NCBI RefSeq assembly: GCF_030580865.1
Contig: NZ_JAUQSY010000006.1
Coordinates: 1 to 64,000, forward strand
Reading direction: 5' to 3'
DNA length: 64,000 nt
Source of the DNA: Hymenobacter aranciens
GTDB lineage: Bacteria > Bacteroidota > Bacteroidia > Cytophagales > Hymenobacteraceae
Shown here: positions 27,400 through 36,800 of the stretch, in pieces
How the letters are laid out: each line of letters opens with the position of its first letter
How positions within the stretch are numbered: position 1 is the stretch's first letter
Position numbers and translations under genes: made by a program
The notes under the pieces: generated by a model
Databases searched by the model: none
Told to the model about the DNA's origin: nothing
The model's input: only the letters and a program-made list of their open reading frames with translations

Positions 27400-28148
27400 C
27401 GCCTATCCTCCCGCACCGAGGCCAGCGCCCGCGCCTTCGCCCCCAGGATGTGGCCGATAATCTCCTCCAGCCCATGCCCATCGATGGCGCGGGCGAAGAG
27501 AAACGGCCCTTCGCCGCGCATGCGGCGCGAGTCGGTTTCCATCACGCCTAGGTCGGCGCGCACCAGCTCGGCGAGGTCAATTTTGTTGATAACCAGCAAA
27601 TCGGCCTGCGTGATGCCGGGCCCACCCTTGCGCGGAATCTTGTCGCCGCCCGACACGTCGATGACGTAGATGGAATAATCGACCAGCTCGCGGCTGAAGT
27701 GGGCGGCCAGGTTGTCGCCCCCGCTTTCCACGAACAGCAAATCCAGCCCGTATTCGTGGCGCTGCATGAGGGTTTCCAGCGCGTCCATGTTCAGCGAAAT
27801 ATCCTCGCGGATAGCCGCGTGCGGGCAGCCCCCAGTTTCAACGCCCACGATGCGGTCCTCGCTCAAGGCGCTGTGGCGGATGAGAAAATCCGCGTCTTCG
27901 CGGGTGAAGATGTCGTTGGTGACCACGCCCAGCTCGTGCTCGTGGCGCAGCCGCTCGCACAGGGCTTTCAACAAGGCCGTTTTGCCCGTGCCCACCGGCC
28001 CGCCGATGCCCACGGTGAAAGCCCGCTTGCGGAAGTTGCGGTAGGATGGCAGCCGGCGCGTGTCGCGCTGCGCAAAGTCGCCGGGAGATTCGTAGGCATC
28101 GTGGCTGTGGCCGTGGAGGAGCAGGGCAAGTTTTTCTACGAAAGGCAT
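27396..28148 (-). CDS. ureG: urease accessory GTPase UreG
   Basis: A 250-residue SIMIBI GTPase that drives nickel insertion into urease. The P-loop is [12 protein letters not shown] (about 49-60), with [15 protein letters not shown], the metal-binding [11 protein letters not shown] (Cys-Pro-His), the ESGGDNLAA switch and NKIDLA. An N-terminal extension of about 45 residues contains HGHSHD, a possible nickel-handling stretch. No ureE is present in the window, so this extension may partly serve that purpose (inference). It is last in the minus-strand urease run. Confidence 0.95.
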   Translation of the reverse strand: MPFVEKLALLLHGHSHDAYESPGDFAQRDTRRLPSYRNFRKRAFTVGIGGPVGTGKTALLKALCERLRHEHELGVVTNDIFTREDADFLIRHSALSEDRIVGVETGGCPHAAIREDISLNMDALETLMQRHEYGLDLLFVESGGDNLAAHFSRELVDYSIYVIDVSGGDKIPRKGGPGITQADLLVINKIDLAELVRADLGVMETDSRRMRGEGPFLFARAIDGHGLEEIIGHILGAKARALASVREDRR

Positions 28149-28167
28149 AATAAATTAGGGGCTTAAC

Positions 28168-28259
28168 TGTCATGCTGACGAAGGAAGCATCCTCTCACGC
28201 CAGAAGGAGTTTACTGGATTGTTCATGCGCGATAGGATGCTTCCTTCGTCAGCATGACA
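28168..28259. repeat. TGTCATGCTGA-family inverted repeat, copy 3
   Basis: The left arm TGTCATGCTGACGAAGGAAG (28168 onward) pairs with CTTCCTTCGTCAGCATGACA ending at 28259, almost perfectly. It lies between ureF and ureG inside the operon. Confidence 0.9.
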
Positions 28260-28265
28260 GACGGG

Positions 28266-28934
28266 TTAGTTCTGAAACAGCTTGGTGTACAAATCCTCAT
28301 GCAGCACCTGCGCCACCTCCAGCAGGAAGGCCGAGCGGGTAGCCTCCCCGTACTCCTTCCCCTCCTGCCCCGCCAGCACATGCTCAAACACCGCGTAAAA
28401 ATCGTGCTGCAAGCGGTGTCCTTCCAAAGGCCCCAGCAAACCTAGCCGGATGGCCGCGCTCAGCTGGTCGCGTAGCAGCATATGCAGGTACATGGTCTGC
28501 ACCTCGGCCAGCGCGTAGCCTGTGCACTGCAAGGCCAAGGCAAACACCAGCGTGAAATGCGGCGGCAGCTCCTGTGCGGCAAACCACTCGCTGATTTCCG
28601 GCAAGTTGGCTTCGGGGTAAAAGGAATTCAGTAGCCGCAGCCAGGTACGGCCCTGCACGGCGCTGGCGCGGTGCAGGTTGGGCACCAGAAGCTGGGCGTC
28701 ATAGTCTTCGGCTATGGGTAGTAATGCGCTTAATTCGGTCTGGAAGCAGGAAGTGATGAATGGCAGCTCGAAACTCCCGGCCTGCTGCAAGTAGGCGTAG
28801 AGGTAGTTGCGCAAGCCGGTATCGTCGCGCACTAAGTCTAGCGAGATGCTGCTTTCCAGCCCGTAGGAATAGGCGAAGGAACCCGTGGGGATGGCCGAAT
28901 CGACGAGGTGAAGCAGGCGGGCGAAGTGGGACAT
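28266..28934 (-). CDS. ureF: urease accessory protein UreF
   Basis: The start at ATG 28934 gives MSHFARLLHLVDSAIPTGSF and 222 residues. The all-helical UreF fold is indicated by SAIPTGSFAYSYGLESSI at the N-terminus, by ALQCTGYALAEVQTMYLH, and by LRDQLSAAIRLGLLGPLEGHRL near the C-terminus. It links UreD and UreG during nickel loading. Inverted repeats lie on both sides, and a broken DUF559 gene now separates it from ureC. Confidence 0.93.
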   Translation of the reverse strand: MSHFARLLHLVDSAIPTGSFAYSYGLESSISLDLVRDDTGLRNYLYAYLQQAGSFELPFITSCFQTELSALLPIAEDYDAQLLVPNLHRASAVQGRTWLRLLNSFYPEANLPEISEWFAAQELPPHFTLVFALALQCTGYALAEVQTMYLHMLLRDQLSAAIRLGLLGPLEGHRLQHDFYAVFEHVLAGQEGKEYGEATRSAFLLEVAQVLHEDLYTKLFQN

Positions 28935-28941
28935 AGTGGTC

Positions 28942-29094
28942 GTTCCGGCGTTCAACCCCACCCCCGGCCCCTCCCCTTCGGGAGAGGGGAGCCGGTTAGG
29001 GTCGGTTAGGCTTAGGCTTGTTCTATTATTATGAAATCGTCAGGCTCCCCTCTCCCGAAGGGGAGGGGCCGGGGGTGGGGTTGAACGCCAGAAC
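28942..29094. repeat. 52-bp inverted repeat (GTTCAACCCCACC family)
   Basis: Left arm 28942-28993 and right arm 29043-29094 are complementary over about 52 bp with few mismatches around a 49-nt loop. The right arm is repeated in the same orientation at 29533-29611, so copies flank the DUF559 gene. Confidence 0.92.
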
Positions 29095-29097
29095 CTA

Positions 29098-29522
29098 TCA
29101 TGCATCCTCGCCCTCAATGTCTTTCAATAACTCCAGCTGATGAGCAATAGCAGCCAGCACTTTTGGCATTTCATATATCACCTCTTCATTCCGAAAGCGC
29201 AATACCAGAAACCATACTCCTGCAACGTGTGCGTACGCCCACCATCATATTCCACAGCCTCTTGCCCATCATGAACTTCTCCATCCACCTCCACAATCAG
29301 CCAAGTTCGCAGACACACAAAATCAACGATGTACTCCGCAATGGCATGTTGCCGACGAAACTGGAACCCCAGCTTATGTCCCCGCAACTCCTGCCACAAT
29401 AACTGCTCAGCCGGAGTTGGATTCTTCCGATTTTCGCGCGCGAAACCCTTCAGATTTTTCCACCGCAGCCGGTCAGTAGTGAAGGTATGAATGGAACTGT
29501 CAGTCGGACCAAGGTTTGCCAT
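29098..29522 (-). pseudogene. DUF559 (Vsr-like) endonuclease gene with frameshift
   Basis: From ATG 29522 the frame encodes ARENRKNPTPAEQLLWQELR, then FQFRRQHAIAEYIVDFVC and VEVDGEVHDG. These are the core of DUF559 endonucleases (PD-(D/E)xK, Vsr-related). After QEYG the frame ends at TGA 29178. The next frame over continues FLVLRFRNEEVIYEMPKVL and ends at TGA (29098-29100), which is the expected family C-terminus. One missing base near 29214 explains this. The gene sits in the urease operon between ureC and ureF and is flanked by direct copies of one repeat element. Sequencing error is not excluded. Confidence 0.8.
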
Positions 29523-29532
29523 AATCAAAACA

Positions 29533-29611
29533 ATCGTCAGGCTCCCCCTCTCCCGAAGGATTCCGCGCATTAAGCGGCGAGGGGCCGGGGGGTGGGGTTG
29601 AACGCTAGAAC
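29533..29611. repeat. second copy of the GTTCAACCCC-family arm
   Basis: It matches 29036-29094 in the same orientation (ATCGTCAGGCTCCCC... to GGTGGGGTTGAACG), except for an extra 18-bp word at 29560-29577 and small indels. The ureC stop codon (29605-29607) lies inside its last bases. Confidence 0.9.
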
Positions 29612-31323
29612 AAATTATACAGCTGCGCCAACGGCAGCACCGCCACCGGCTCGCAGGTCAGATGCACCCCGTCCACCGTCACCCGATAAGTCTCCGGGTC
29701 CACGGCAATATTGGGCAGGTAGTCATTCAGCGCCATGTCCTTTTTCGTCACGCTGCGGCAGCCGCGCACGGCCACCACGCGCTTGCTCAGGCCGTAGTCG
29801 GCCTCCACCTTCGCCACCGAGGCGGCGCTCACGAACACCAGCGACGACTGCCCCACGGCCCCGCCCAGCGCCCCGAACATGGGCCGCGAAAAGGAAGGCT
29901 GCGGCGTCGGAATCGAGGCGTTGGCGTCGCCCATCTGCGACTGCACGATGATGCCGCCCTTGAGAATCATCTCCGGCCGCGAGCCGAAAAAGGCGGGTTT
30001 CCAGAGCACAAGGTCGGCCAGCTTGCCCACCTCCACCGAGCCGACTTCGTGGGCGATGCCGTGGGCGCGGGCGGGGTTGATGGTGTACTTGGCCACGTAG
30101 CGGCGGGCGCGGAAGTTGTCGGCGCGGCCCGTGGCGGCGTCTTCGGGCAGCGGGCCGCGCTGCTGGCGCATCTTGTGGGCCGTTTGCCAGGTGCGGGTGA
30201 TGACCTCACCCACCCGGCCCATGGCCTGCGAGTCGGACGAGATGATGCTCAGCGCGCCCATGTCGTGCAAAATATCCTCGGCGGCAATGGTTTCGCCCCG
30301 GATGCGGCTTTCGGCGAAGGCCACGTCCTCGGGAATGTTGCGGTCGAGGTGGTGGCACACCATGAGCATGTCGAGGTGCTCGTCTATGGTGTTGACAGTG
30401 AAGGGCCGCGTGGGGTTCGTGGACGAGGGAATGACGTTCGGCTCGCCGCAGATTTTGATGATGTCGGGCGCGTGCCCGCCGCCCGCGCCCTCGGTATGGT
30501 ACGAGTGGATGGTGCGCCCCTTGAAGGCCGCCGTCGAGGTTTCCACGAAGCCGCTCTCGTTCAGCGTGTCGGTGTGGATACACACCTGCACGTCGTATTC
30601 CTCCGCGATGCTGAGACACATATCGATGGCCGCCGGGGTGGTGCCCCAGTCCTCGTGCAGCTTGAACCCCAGCGCCCCGGCCTCGGCCTGCTCGCGCAAG
30701 CCCTCGGGTTTCGAGGCATTGCCCTTGCCCAGGAAGCCGAAGTTGAGCGGGTAGGCGTCGGTGGCCCGCAGCATCATTTCGAGGTAGAAGGCGCCCGGCG
30801 TGCAGGTGGTGGCGGTGGTGCCGGCGGCCGGCCCGGTGCCGCCCCCAATCATGGTGGTGAGGCCCGAGGCCAGCGCCTCCGGCACCTGCTGCGGACTGAT
30901 GAAGTGAATGTGGCAGTCGATGCCGCCGGCCGTCAGAATTCGGCCCTCGCCGGCCACCACTTCGGTGGTCACGCCCACCACCAGGCCGGGCGTCACGCCG
31001 GGCATGATGTGCGGGTTGCCGGCCTTGCCAATGCCCACGATGCGCCCACCCTTGAGGCCCACATCGGCCTTGTAGATGCCGGTATAGTCGAGCACCAGGG
31101 CGTTGGTAATAAGCAAATCCAGCGCCTCGTCGGGCCTGATTCCGGCCGCCTGCCCCATGCCATCGCGCAGCACCTTGCCGCCGCCGAACTTGCATTCCTC
31201 GCCGTACACGCAGTAGTCGTGCTCGACCTCAATCAGCAAATCGGTATCGCCCAGGCGAACCCGGTCGCCGGTGGTGGGGCCGTACATCTCGGCGTAGGCG
31301 CGGCGGGAGAGGGGGAGGGGCAT
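29605..31323 (-). CDS. ureC: urease alpha subunit
   Basis: A 572-residue catalytic subunit of normal length. Visible active-site features are the nickel-binding pair HIHF ([12 protein letters not shown]), the carbamylated Lys in [12 protein letters not shown], the HTDTLNE histidine, the mobile-flap segment [20 protein letters not shown] and the Asp ligand region SSDSQAMGR. It hydrolyses urea to ammonia and carbamate. It starts 6 nt after a DUF2971 gene that separates it from ureAB. The C-terminus (YNLF) is canonical, although its TAG lies in a repeat arm. Confidence 0.97.
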   Translation of the reverse strand: MPLPLSRRAYAEMYGPTTGDRVRLGDTDLLIEVEHDYCVYGEECKFGGGKVLRDGMGQAAGIRPDEALDLLITNALVLDYTGIYKADVGLKGGRIVGIGKAGNPHIMPGVTPGLVVGVTTEVVAGEGRILTAGGIDCHIHFISPQQVPEALASGLTTMIGGGTGPAAGTTATTCTPGAFYLEMMLRATDAYPLNFGFLGKGNASKPEGLREQAEAGALGFKLHEDWGTTPAAIDMCLSIAEEYDVQVCIHTDTLNESGFVETSTAAFKGRTIHSYHTEGAGGGHAPDIIKICGEPNVIPSSTNPTRPFTVNTIDEHLDMLMVCHHLDRNIPEDVAFAESRIRGETIAAEDILHDMGALSIISSDSQAMGRVGEVITRTWQTAHKMRQQRGPLPEDAATGRADNFRARRYVAKYTINPARAHGIAHEVGSVEVGKLADLVLWKPAFFGSRPEMILKGGIIVQSQMGDANASIPTPQPSFSRPMFGALGGAVGQSSLVFVSAASVAKVEADYGLSKRVVAVRGCRSVTKKDMALNDYLPNIAVDPETYRVTVDGVHLTCEPVAVLPLAQLYNLF

Positions 31324-31329
31324 ATTCTA

Positions 31330-32124
31330 TTAAAAATAAGCGGACTTAGAAAGGGTAGATTTTTCAAGTTCAAAATCGTAGCCCCGGCTCTTGATTAAGA
31401 ACTCTACCTCTTGCCTAACTTTTTCATCGCTGGTTGGTGGTAAAATGACTTTGTCAACCAGAATGCCAATGTCCAACTTGATAAACATCCCCTTGTCAGA
31501 TGGCTGTTTATCCCAAAATTCAAGGTCATTTTCAGCTTCTCTAACTTGATGAATTATTCTAACCTCCCGCTCATGAATAAACTCATTCCGCTTGTGAATT
31601 AACGGCATGAACATGTTATAGCTGCGGTGTGGATAATCTGCACCATAAAAAACACCTTTGTCATAGTCAAGGTATCTTACCTTACTAATGTCGATGTCTT
31701 GAGCAGTTCCTTCGAGTGATTGAATTAACCGAGCGGTAGTAGTCTGAATGGCTACTCCTTCATTTGATTTTAAGTACAACCGCCACATAGCATCGGACTC
31801 ATTAGAGTTGTTATGCCAGCAGTTTACAACATGAATGCGCCGAAACATCATGTGAGTGTAAGCCAAGTCCGCAATACTCTTGGCTATTTGCTCTTCATCA
31901 GGCTCATTGCCATAATGCCTAGCCATTGCTCGATGCATCTCAGGCCGAAAATCATGCTCCTTTTTAGGAATAGAGCCTTCAAATGGGTCCGAGAATTTAT
32001 CAGCACGACTAAAGAACAGAGCTTTTTGGTCCAAAAAGGATTTGAAACGGTCTAATTCCATATACCGCCACAAAACGGCATTTGGGTCAGGTGCAATACC
32101 TACTTCTGGGCAAGAAACTGGCAT
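31330..32124 (-). CDS. DUF2971 family protein inserted in the urease operon
   Basis: The start at ATG 32124 gives MPVSCPEVGIAPDPNAVLWR and 264 residues; an upstream extension would overlap ureAB. The family signature is visible: LWRYMELDRFKSFLDQKALFFSRADKFSDPFEGSIPK at the start, then CWHNNSNESDAMWRLY and the basic HEREVRIIHQ segment. The molecular function of DUF2971 is unknown. The gene is AT-rich compared with ureAB and ureC and uses different codons, so it is probably a late insertion. It is packed tightly, 13 nt after ureAB and 6 nt before ureC, so it is likely co-transcribed. Confidence 0.85.
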   Translation of the reverse strand: MPVSCPEVGIAPDPNAVLWRYMELDRFKSFLDQKALFFSRADKFSDPFEGSIPKKEHDFRPEMHRAMARHYGNEPDEEQIAKSIADLAYTHMMFRRIHVVNCWHNNSNESDAMWRLYLKSNEGVAIQTTTARLIQSLEGTAQDIDISKVRYLDYDKGVFYGADYPHRSYNMFMPLIHKRNEFIHEREVRIIHQVREAENDLEFWDKQPSDKGMFIKLDIGILVDKVILPPTSDEKVRQEVEFLIKSRGYDFELEKSTLSKSAYF

Positions 32125-32137
32125 AAAGTAAGGTTTT

Positions 32138-32875
32138 TTAGTGAGTTTGTGTCTTAAATAACGCCGCCTGCTTATTCTCCTCCCCCAACTCCCCATTAAT
32201 CCACCCATTCCCCCCATACACAATCCGTTCGCCGGCCAGCGCCACTAAGGTAACGCGCTTGCGCTCGCCCGGCTCGAAGCGCACGGCCGTACCCGCCGGG
32301 ATGTTGAGCCGGAAGCCGTAGGCCGCCGCCCGGTCGAAGCGCAGGGCCGTGTTGGTTTCGAAGAACGGGTAGTGCGAGCCCACCTGCACCGGCCGGTCGC
32401 CCAGGTTGACCACTTCGATTTCCACCGTTTCGCGGTTGTCGTTGAGGATGATATCCTCCTCGCGCAGCAGGTATTCGCCGGGCTCGCAGGAGCTGGCGGC
32501 CGCCGGCGCGGTGGGGGGCACGGCCCGGTGCAGGCCCGAGCCGTAGAGGGCCAGAGCGGGGTCGCCGGCCTCGCGGCAGATGGGGTGATGCACGGTTACG
32601 AGCTTGGTGCCGTCGGGGAAGGTGCCTTCGATTTGGACTTCGGCCAGCAGCTCGGCCACGCCGGGCAGTACGTCGGCGAAGCCCAGCAGCTGCTTGCCCT
32701 TGTTCATGAGCGCGGCCACCCGCTCGCCGTCGCGGATGAACTCGAGCAGCTGCGTGGCGAGCAGGGCCACGGCCTCGGGGTAGTTGAGGCGCAGGCCGCG
32801 GGCGTAGCGCTTCTGGGCCACGAAACCGGCCTGGTGCAGGATGAGCTTGTCGAGGTCTTTGGGGGCGAGGTGCAT
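32138..32875 (-). CDS. ureAB: fused urease gamma-beta subunit
   Basis: The start at ATG 32875 gives [20 protein letters not shown] and 245 residues. Residues 1-100 are UreA ([55 protein letters not shown]). A Pro/Ala linker (about 115-130) leads to UreB ([53 protein letters not shown] type). Fused gamma-beta subunits are known in some bacteria. It assembles with the alpha subunit (ureC), from which it is now separated by the DUF2971 gene. Confidence 0.95.
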   Translation of the reverse strand: MHLAPKDLDKLILHQAGFVAQKRYARGLRLNYPEAVALLATQLLEFIRDGERVAALMNKGKQLLGFADVLPGVAELLAEVQIEGTFPDGTKLVTVHHPICREAGDPALALYGSGLHRAVPPTAPAAASSCEPGEYLLREEDIILNDNRETVEIEVVNLGDRPVQVGSHYPFFETNTALRFDRAAAYGFRLNIPAGTAVRFEPGERKRVTLVALAGERIVYGGNGWINGELGEENKQAALFKTQTH

Positions 32876-32900
32876 GGGAGGGCGTTTATCGTTCACGCGA

Positions 32901-33030
32901 AACCTCACCCCCTGACCCCCTCTCCAAAAAAGAGGGGGCACCGGTTCGTGAGGGTAATTCTAATGTAAAATTTGTCAGGAGCATTTCCGGTGCCCCCTCT
33001 TTTTTGGAGAGGGGGTCAGGGGGTGAGGTT
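32901..33030. repeat. 44-bp perfect inverted repeat
   Basis: Arms 32901-32944 and 32987-33030 (AACCTCACCCCCTGACCCCC...) are exactly complementary around a 42-nt loop. It lies between ureH and ureAB. A related half copy is at 51625-51671. Confidence 0.93.
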
Positions 33031-33051
33031 GACGGGCGCACGACGCTTGAT

Positions 33052-33657
33052 TCACCATCGCACATTCCCATGAATCATCCACCCGCCATACCCAATACAC
33101 AGCAGCGACGATAGCGTAATCGTACTGAATTTCAAGGTTCGACTAATCTTCATCCGCTTGGTAAAGGGCACGCTGCACAGCCCCGCCATCACAAACATCC
33201 CCAGCACCGAGCCTAACCCGAACAGCAGGAAATACAGCAAGCTCAGGCCAATGCTCTTGATGCCGCTCATCACCAACAGCACCAGCGCGCCGCTGCCCGC
33301 CAGCCCGTGCAGCAACCCCACCGCGAAGGCTGCCCGCGACTGCGAGGTGCCCGGCCGCATTTTGGTGGGGTTGCGCTGGTTCACCAGGCGGGTGATGCCC
33401 ATGACGATGAGCATGGCGCCGACGGCCGCCTCGAAGTAGGGCGAGGAGAGGAAGGTGAGGCGGCCCAGCAGGATGAGCGAGCCGACGATTACCAGCATTG
33501 TAGTGTGGCCCAGGCCCCAGAAAATCCCGTCGCGCAGGGCTTCGGCCAGGGTGTCGCGGCGCGAGATGAGGTTGCCCACGGCCAGCAGGTGGTCGGGTTC
33601 AAAAGCGTGACCCATTCCGGCGACAGAAGCAAATAATATCGGCAATAGGGCTTGCAT
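33052..33657 (-). CDS. ureH: UreH/NicO-type nickel transport membrane protein
   Basis: A 201-residue membrane protein with about six hydrophobic helices. The N-terminal metal-binding motif is GMGHAFEPDHLLAV (His and Asp in helix I), and FWGLGHTT follows in helix II. Later helices include FAVGLLHGLAGSGALVLLV and LLYFLLFGLGSVLGMFVMAG. UreH proteins import nickel for urease. It is the first gene of the minus-strand urease run and has a candidate promoter at 33676-33683. Confidence 0.9.
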   Translation of the reverse strand: MQALLPILFASVAGMGHAFEPDHLLAVGNLISRRDTLAEALRDGIFWGLGHTTMLVIVGSLILLGRLTFLSSPYFEAAVGAMLIVMGITRLVNQRNPTKMRPGTSQSRAAFAVGLLHGLAGSGALVLLVMSGIKSIGLSLLYFLLFGLGSVLGMFVMAGLCSVPFTKRMKISRTLKFSTITLSSLLCIGYGGWMIHGNVRW

Positions 33658-33675
33658 ATGGGGGCAGTTTGCGCC

Positions 33676-33683
33676 TAAAGGTA
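33676..33683 (-). promoter_or_regulatory. -7-like element ahead of the urease run
   Basis: The minus strand reads TACCTTTA, one base from the TAnnTTTG consensus, 18 bp before the ureH ATG at 33657. gltB is transcribed divergently from the same gap. Confidence 0.4.
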
Positions 33684-33853
33684 GTTGTCGGTCTGAAATT
33701 GCCCCTAATTTTTAGGGGTTGATTTTATTTTTCTGCTGTTTTTGCGCAAAATGAGTATTACCCGCTGGCATTTGCCGAATGCGGGCTGTATATTTCCATT
33801 TCGGTCGCCGGAAAGCACGGTGTGGGCGGCCGCTTGAGCTAGTTGAAAAGAAG

Positions 33854-36800
33854 ATGATGGACGCCTCCCCCACCCTGTACCGACCCGAATTTGAACACGA
33901 TGCTTGCGGCACCGGCTTCATTGCCTCGCTGCGCGGCACTCCCACGCACCAGATGGTGACCGACGTCCTCACGATGCTCGAAAACATGGAGCACCGCGGC
34001 GCCTGCGGCTGCGACCCCGACTCGGGCGACGGCGCGGGGCTGCTGCTGCAGCTGCCGCACTGGTTTCTGCTGGAGGAATGTACGGCGCTGAGTATCCGCC
34101 TGCCCGAACCGGGAGCTTATGGCGTGGGGATGATGTTTTTGCCGAAGGATGAGGCGGTGCGGGCAGCCTGCCGCGTCGTCATCGGCGCGGCGGCGGCGCA
34201 GTTGGGGCTGCCGCTACTGGGCTACCGGCCGGTGCCCACCAACCCGGCCGGTATCGGGCAGACGGCGCTGGCGGCGGAGCCGGCCATCGAGCAGGTGTTT
34301 GTGGGGCGGCCGACGGGGCTGGCTACGGCCGAGAACTTCGAGCGCAAGCTCTACGTGCTGCGGCGGCTTATCAGCAAGGACGTGCGGGCCACGGTGCCGG
34401 GCGCGGACGACTTTTACTTTCCTTCATTTTCCTGTAAAACCATCGTTTACAAAGGCCAGCTGAAGACGCATCAGGTACGCGCCTACTACCCCGACCTGAG
34501 CGACGAGCGAGTGATTTCGGGTTTCGGGCTGGTGCATTCGCGGTTTTCGACCAACACCTTTCCGAGCTGGCAGCTGGCCCACCCCTTCCGCCTGCTGGCG
34601 CACAATGGCGAAATCAACACCCTGCGCGGCAACCTGAACTGGTTTTTTGCCGGGCTGCGGTCCTACACTTCGCCTTATTTCTCAGAAGAGGAAATGGAGA
34701 TGTTACTGCCGGTAATCGATGAAAATCAGTCGGATTCGGCCTGTCTCGACAATATAATCGAAATCCTACTGCACTGCGGCCGGCCGCTCCCACACGTGAT
34801 GATGATGCTGGTGCCCGAAGCTTGGGACGGCAACACCCAGATGGACCCGCTCAAGAAGGCGTTTTACGAGTTCCACGCCACGTTTATGGCGCCTTGGGAT
34901 GGGCCAGCGGCGCTATTATTCACTGACGGCAAGATGATTGGGGCCATGCTCGACCGCAACGGCCTGCGCCCCCTGCGCTACGCTCTCACCGACGACGGCC
35001 GCATCATCGTGGCCTCGGAGGCAGGGGTGCTGCCGCTGCCAGCCGCCCGCGTGCTGCGCAAGGGTCGCCTGCAGCCCGGCAAGATGCTGCTGGTGGACAC
35101 CGAAGCGGGCCAGATTATTACCGACGAGCAGCTCAAAGCCCAGGCCGCCAGCCGTCAACCCTACGGCGCGTGGCTGAACGAGTACCAGATACGCCTGGAA
35201 GAGCTGCCCGAGCCGCGCCAGGTTTTCAGCGACCTTGGGGCTGAGGCGGTTTTCAAATACCACCAGGTTTTCGGCTACTCCCGCGAGGATATCGACCGCA
35301 TCATCACGCCGATGGCACTAGATGGCAAGGAGCCCATCGGCTCGATGGGAGTGGACGTGCCGCTGGCCGTGCTCTCCGACCAGCCGCAGCACCTGAGCAG
35401 CTACTTCAAGCAGTTTTTTGCCCAGGTCACTAACCCGCCCATCGACCCCATCCGCGAGCGGCTGGTGATGAGCCTGGCCACCTTCATCGGCAACAACGGC
35501 AACATCCTCGACGAGGATAAAATGCACTGCCACTGCGTGTACCTGCCGCAGCCCATCCTCGCCAACCACGAGCTGGAGAAGCTGCGCAGCATCGATACCG
35601 GGCTTTTTCACGCCAAAACGCTGCTCACCTACTTCAAGGCCGACGGCCAGCCCGGTTCACTGCAACGCGGCCTCGACCGCCTCTGCCGCTACGCCGTGGA
35701 CGCGGTGGAGGATGGTTTCGAGGTCATCATTCTATCCGACCGCTCGCTCGACTCGGAGCACGCGCCCATCCCTTCGCTGATGGCCGTTTCTACTGTCCAT
35801 CACCACCTTATCCGGCACGGCTACCGGGGCTCGGTGGGCCTGGTGGTGGAAGCCGGCGATGTGTGGGAGGTGCACCATTTCGCCTGCCTGCTGGCCTTCG
35901 GGGCCACGGCCATCAACCCCTACCTGGCGCTGGCCACGGTGCAGACCATGCAGGCCAGCGGGCGGCTGCATACTGAATTGGACTATGGGCAGCTGGCGAA
36001 AAACTACGTCAAATCGGTGTGCGACGGACTGTTGAAAATTTTCTCCAAGATGGGAATCAGCACCTTGCAGAGCTACCACGGCGCGCAGGTGTTTGAGATT
36101 CTGGGGCTGAACCAGACCGTGGTGGACCACTGCTTCACCGGGGCCGTGACGCGCATCGGCGGGCTGGGCTTCGATGAAATTGCCCGCGAAACGCTGCACA
36201 AGCACTTCCAGGGCTTCCGCGCTAACTCGGCCGACGAGCCGGCCCTGCTGCCCGACGGTGGCGTGTACCAGTGGCGGCGGCGGGGCGAGGCGCACATGTT
36301 TAACCCCGAGACGGTGCATCTGCTGCAGCACGCCACGCGCACCAACGATTACGCACTCTATCAGAAGTATGCGCGGCTGCTGAATGAGCAGCCCGAGCGG
36401 CAGTTCACCCTGCGCGGGCTGCTGGATTTTGCCCGGCACCGCCCGGCCATTGCCCTTGATAAAGTGGAGCCGGTGGAAAGCATCATGCGGCGCTTTGCCA
36501 CGGGCGCGATGTCGTTTGGCTCGATTTCGCACGAGGCGCACAGCACGCTCGCCATTGCCATGAATCGCATCGGCGGCAAGAGCAATACCGGCGAGGGCGG
36601 CGAAGACCCGCTGCGCGACGAGCGGTTGGAAAACGGCGACTCGGCCCGCTCGGCCATTAAGCAGATTGCCTCGGCCCGCTTCGGCGTCACGGCCCAGTAC
36701 CTGACCAACGCCGATGAACTGCAAATTAAAATGGCTCAGGGCGCTAAGCCCGGCGAGGGCGGCCAGCTGCCCGGCCCGAAGGTGGACGAATGGATTGCCC

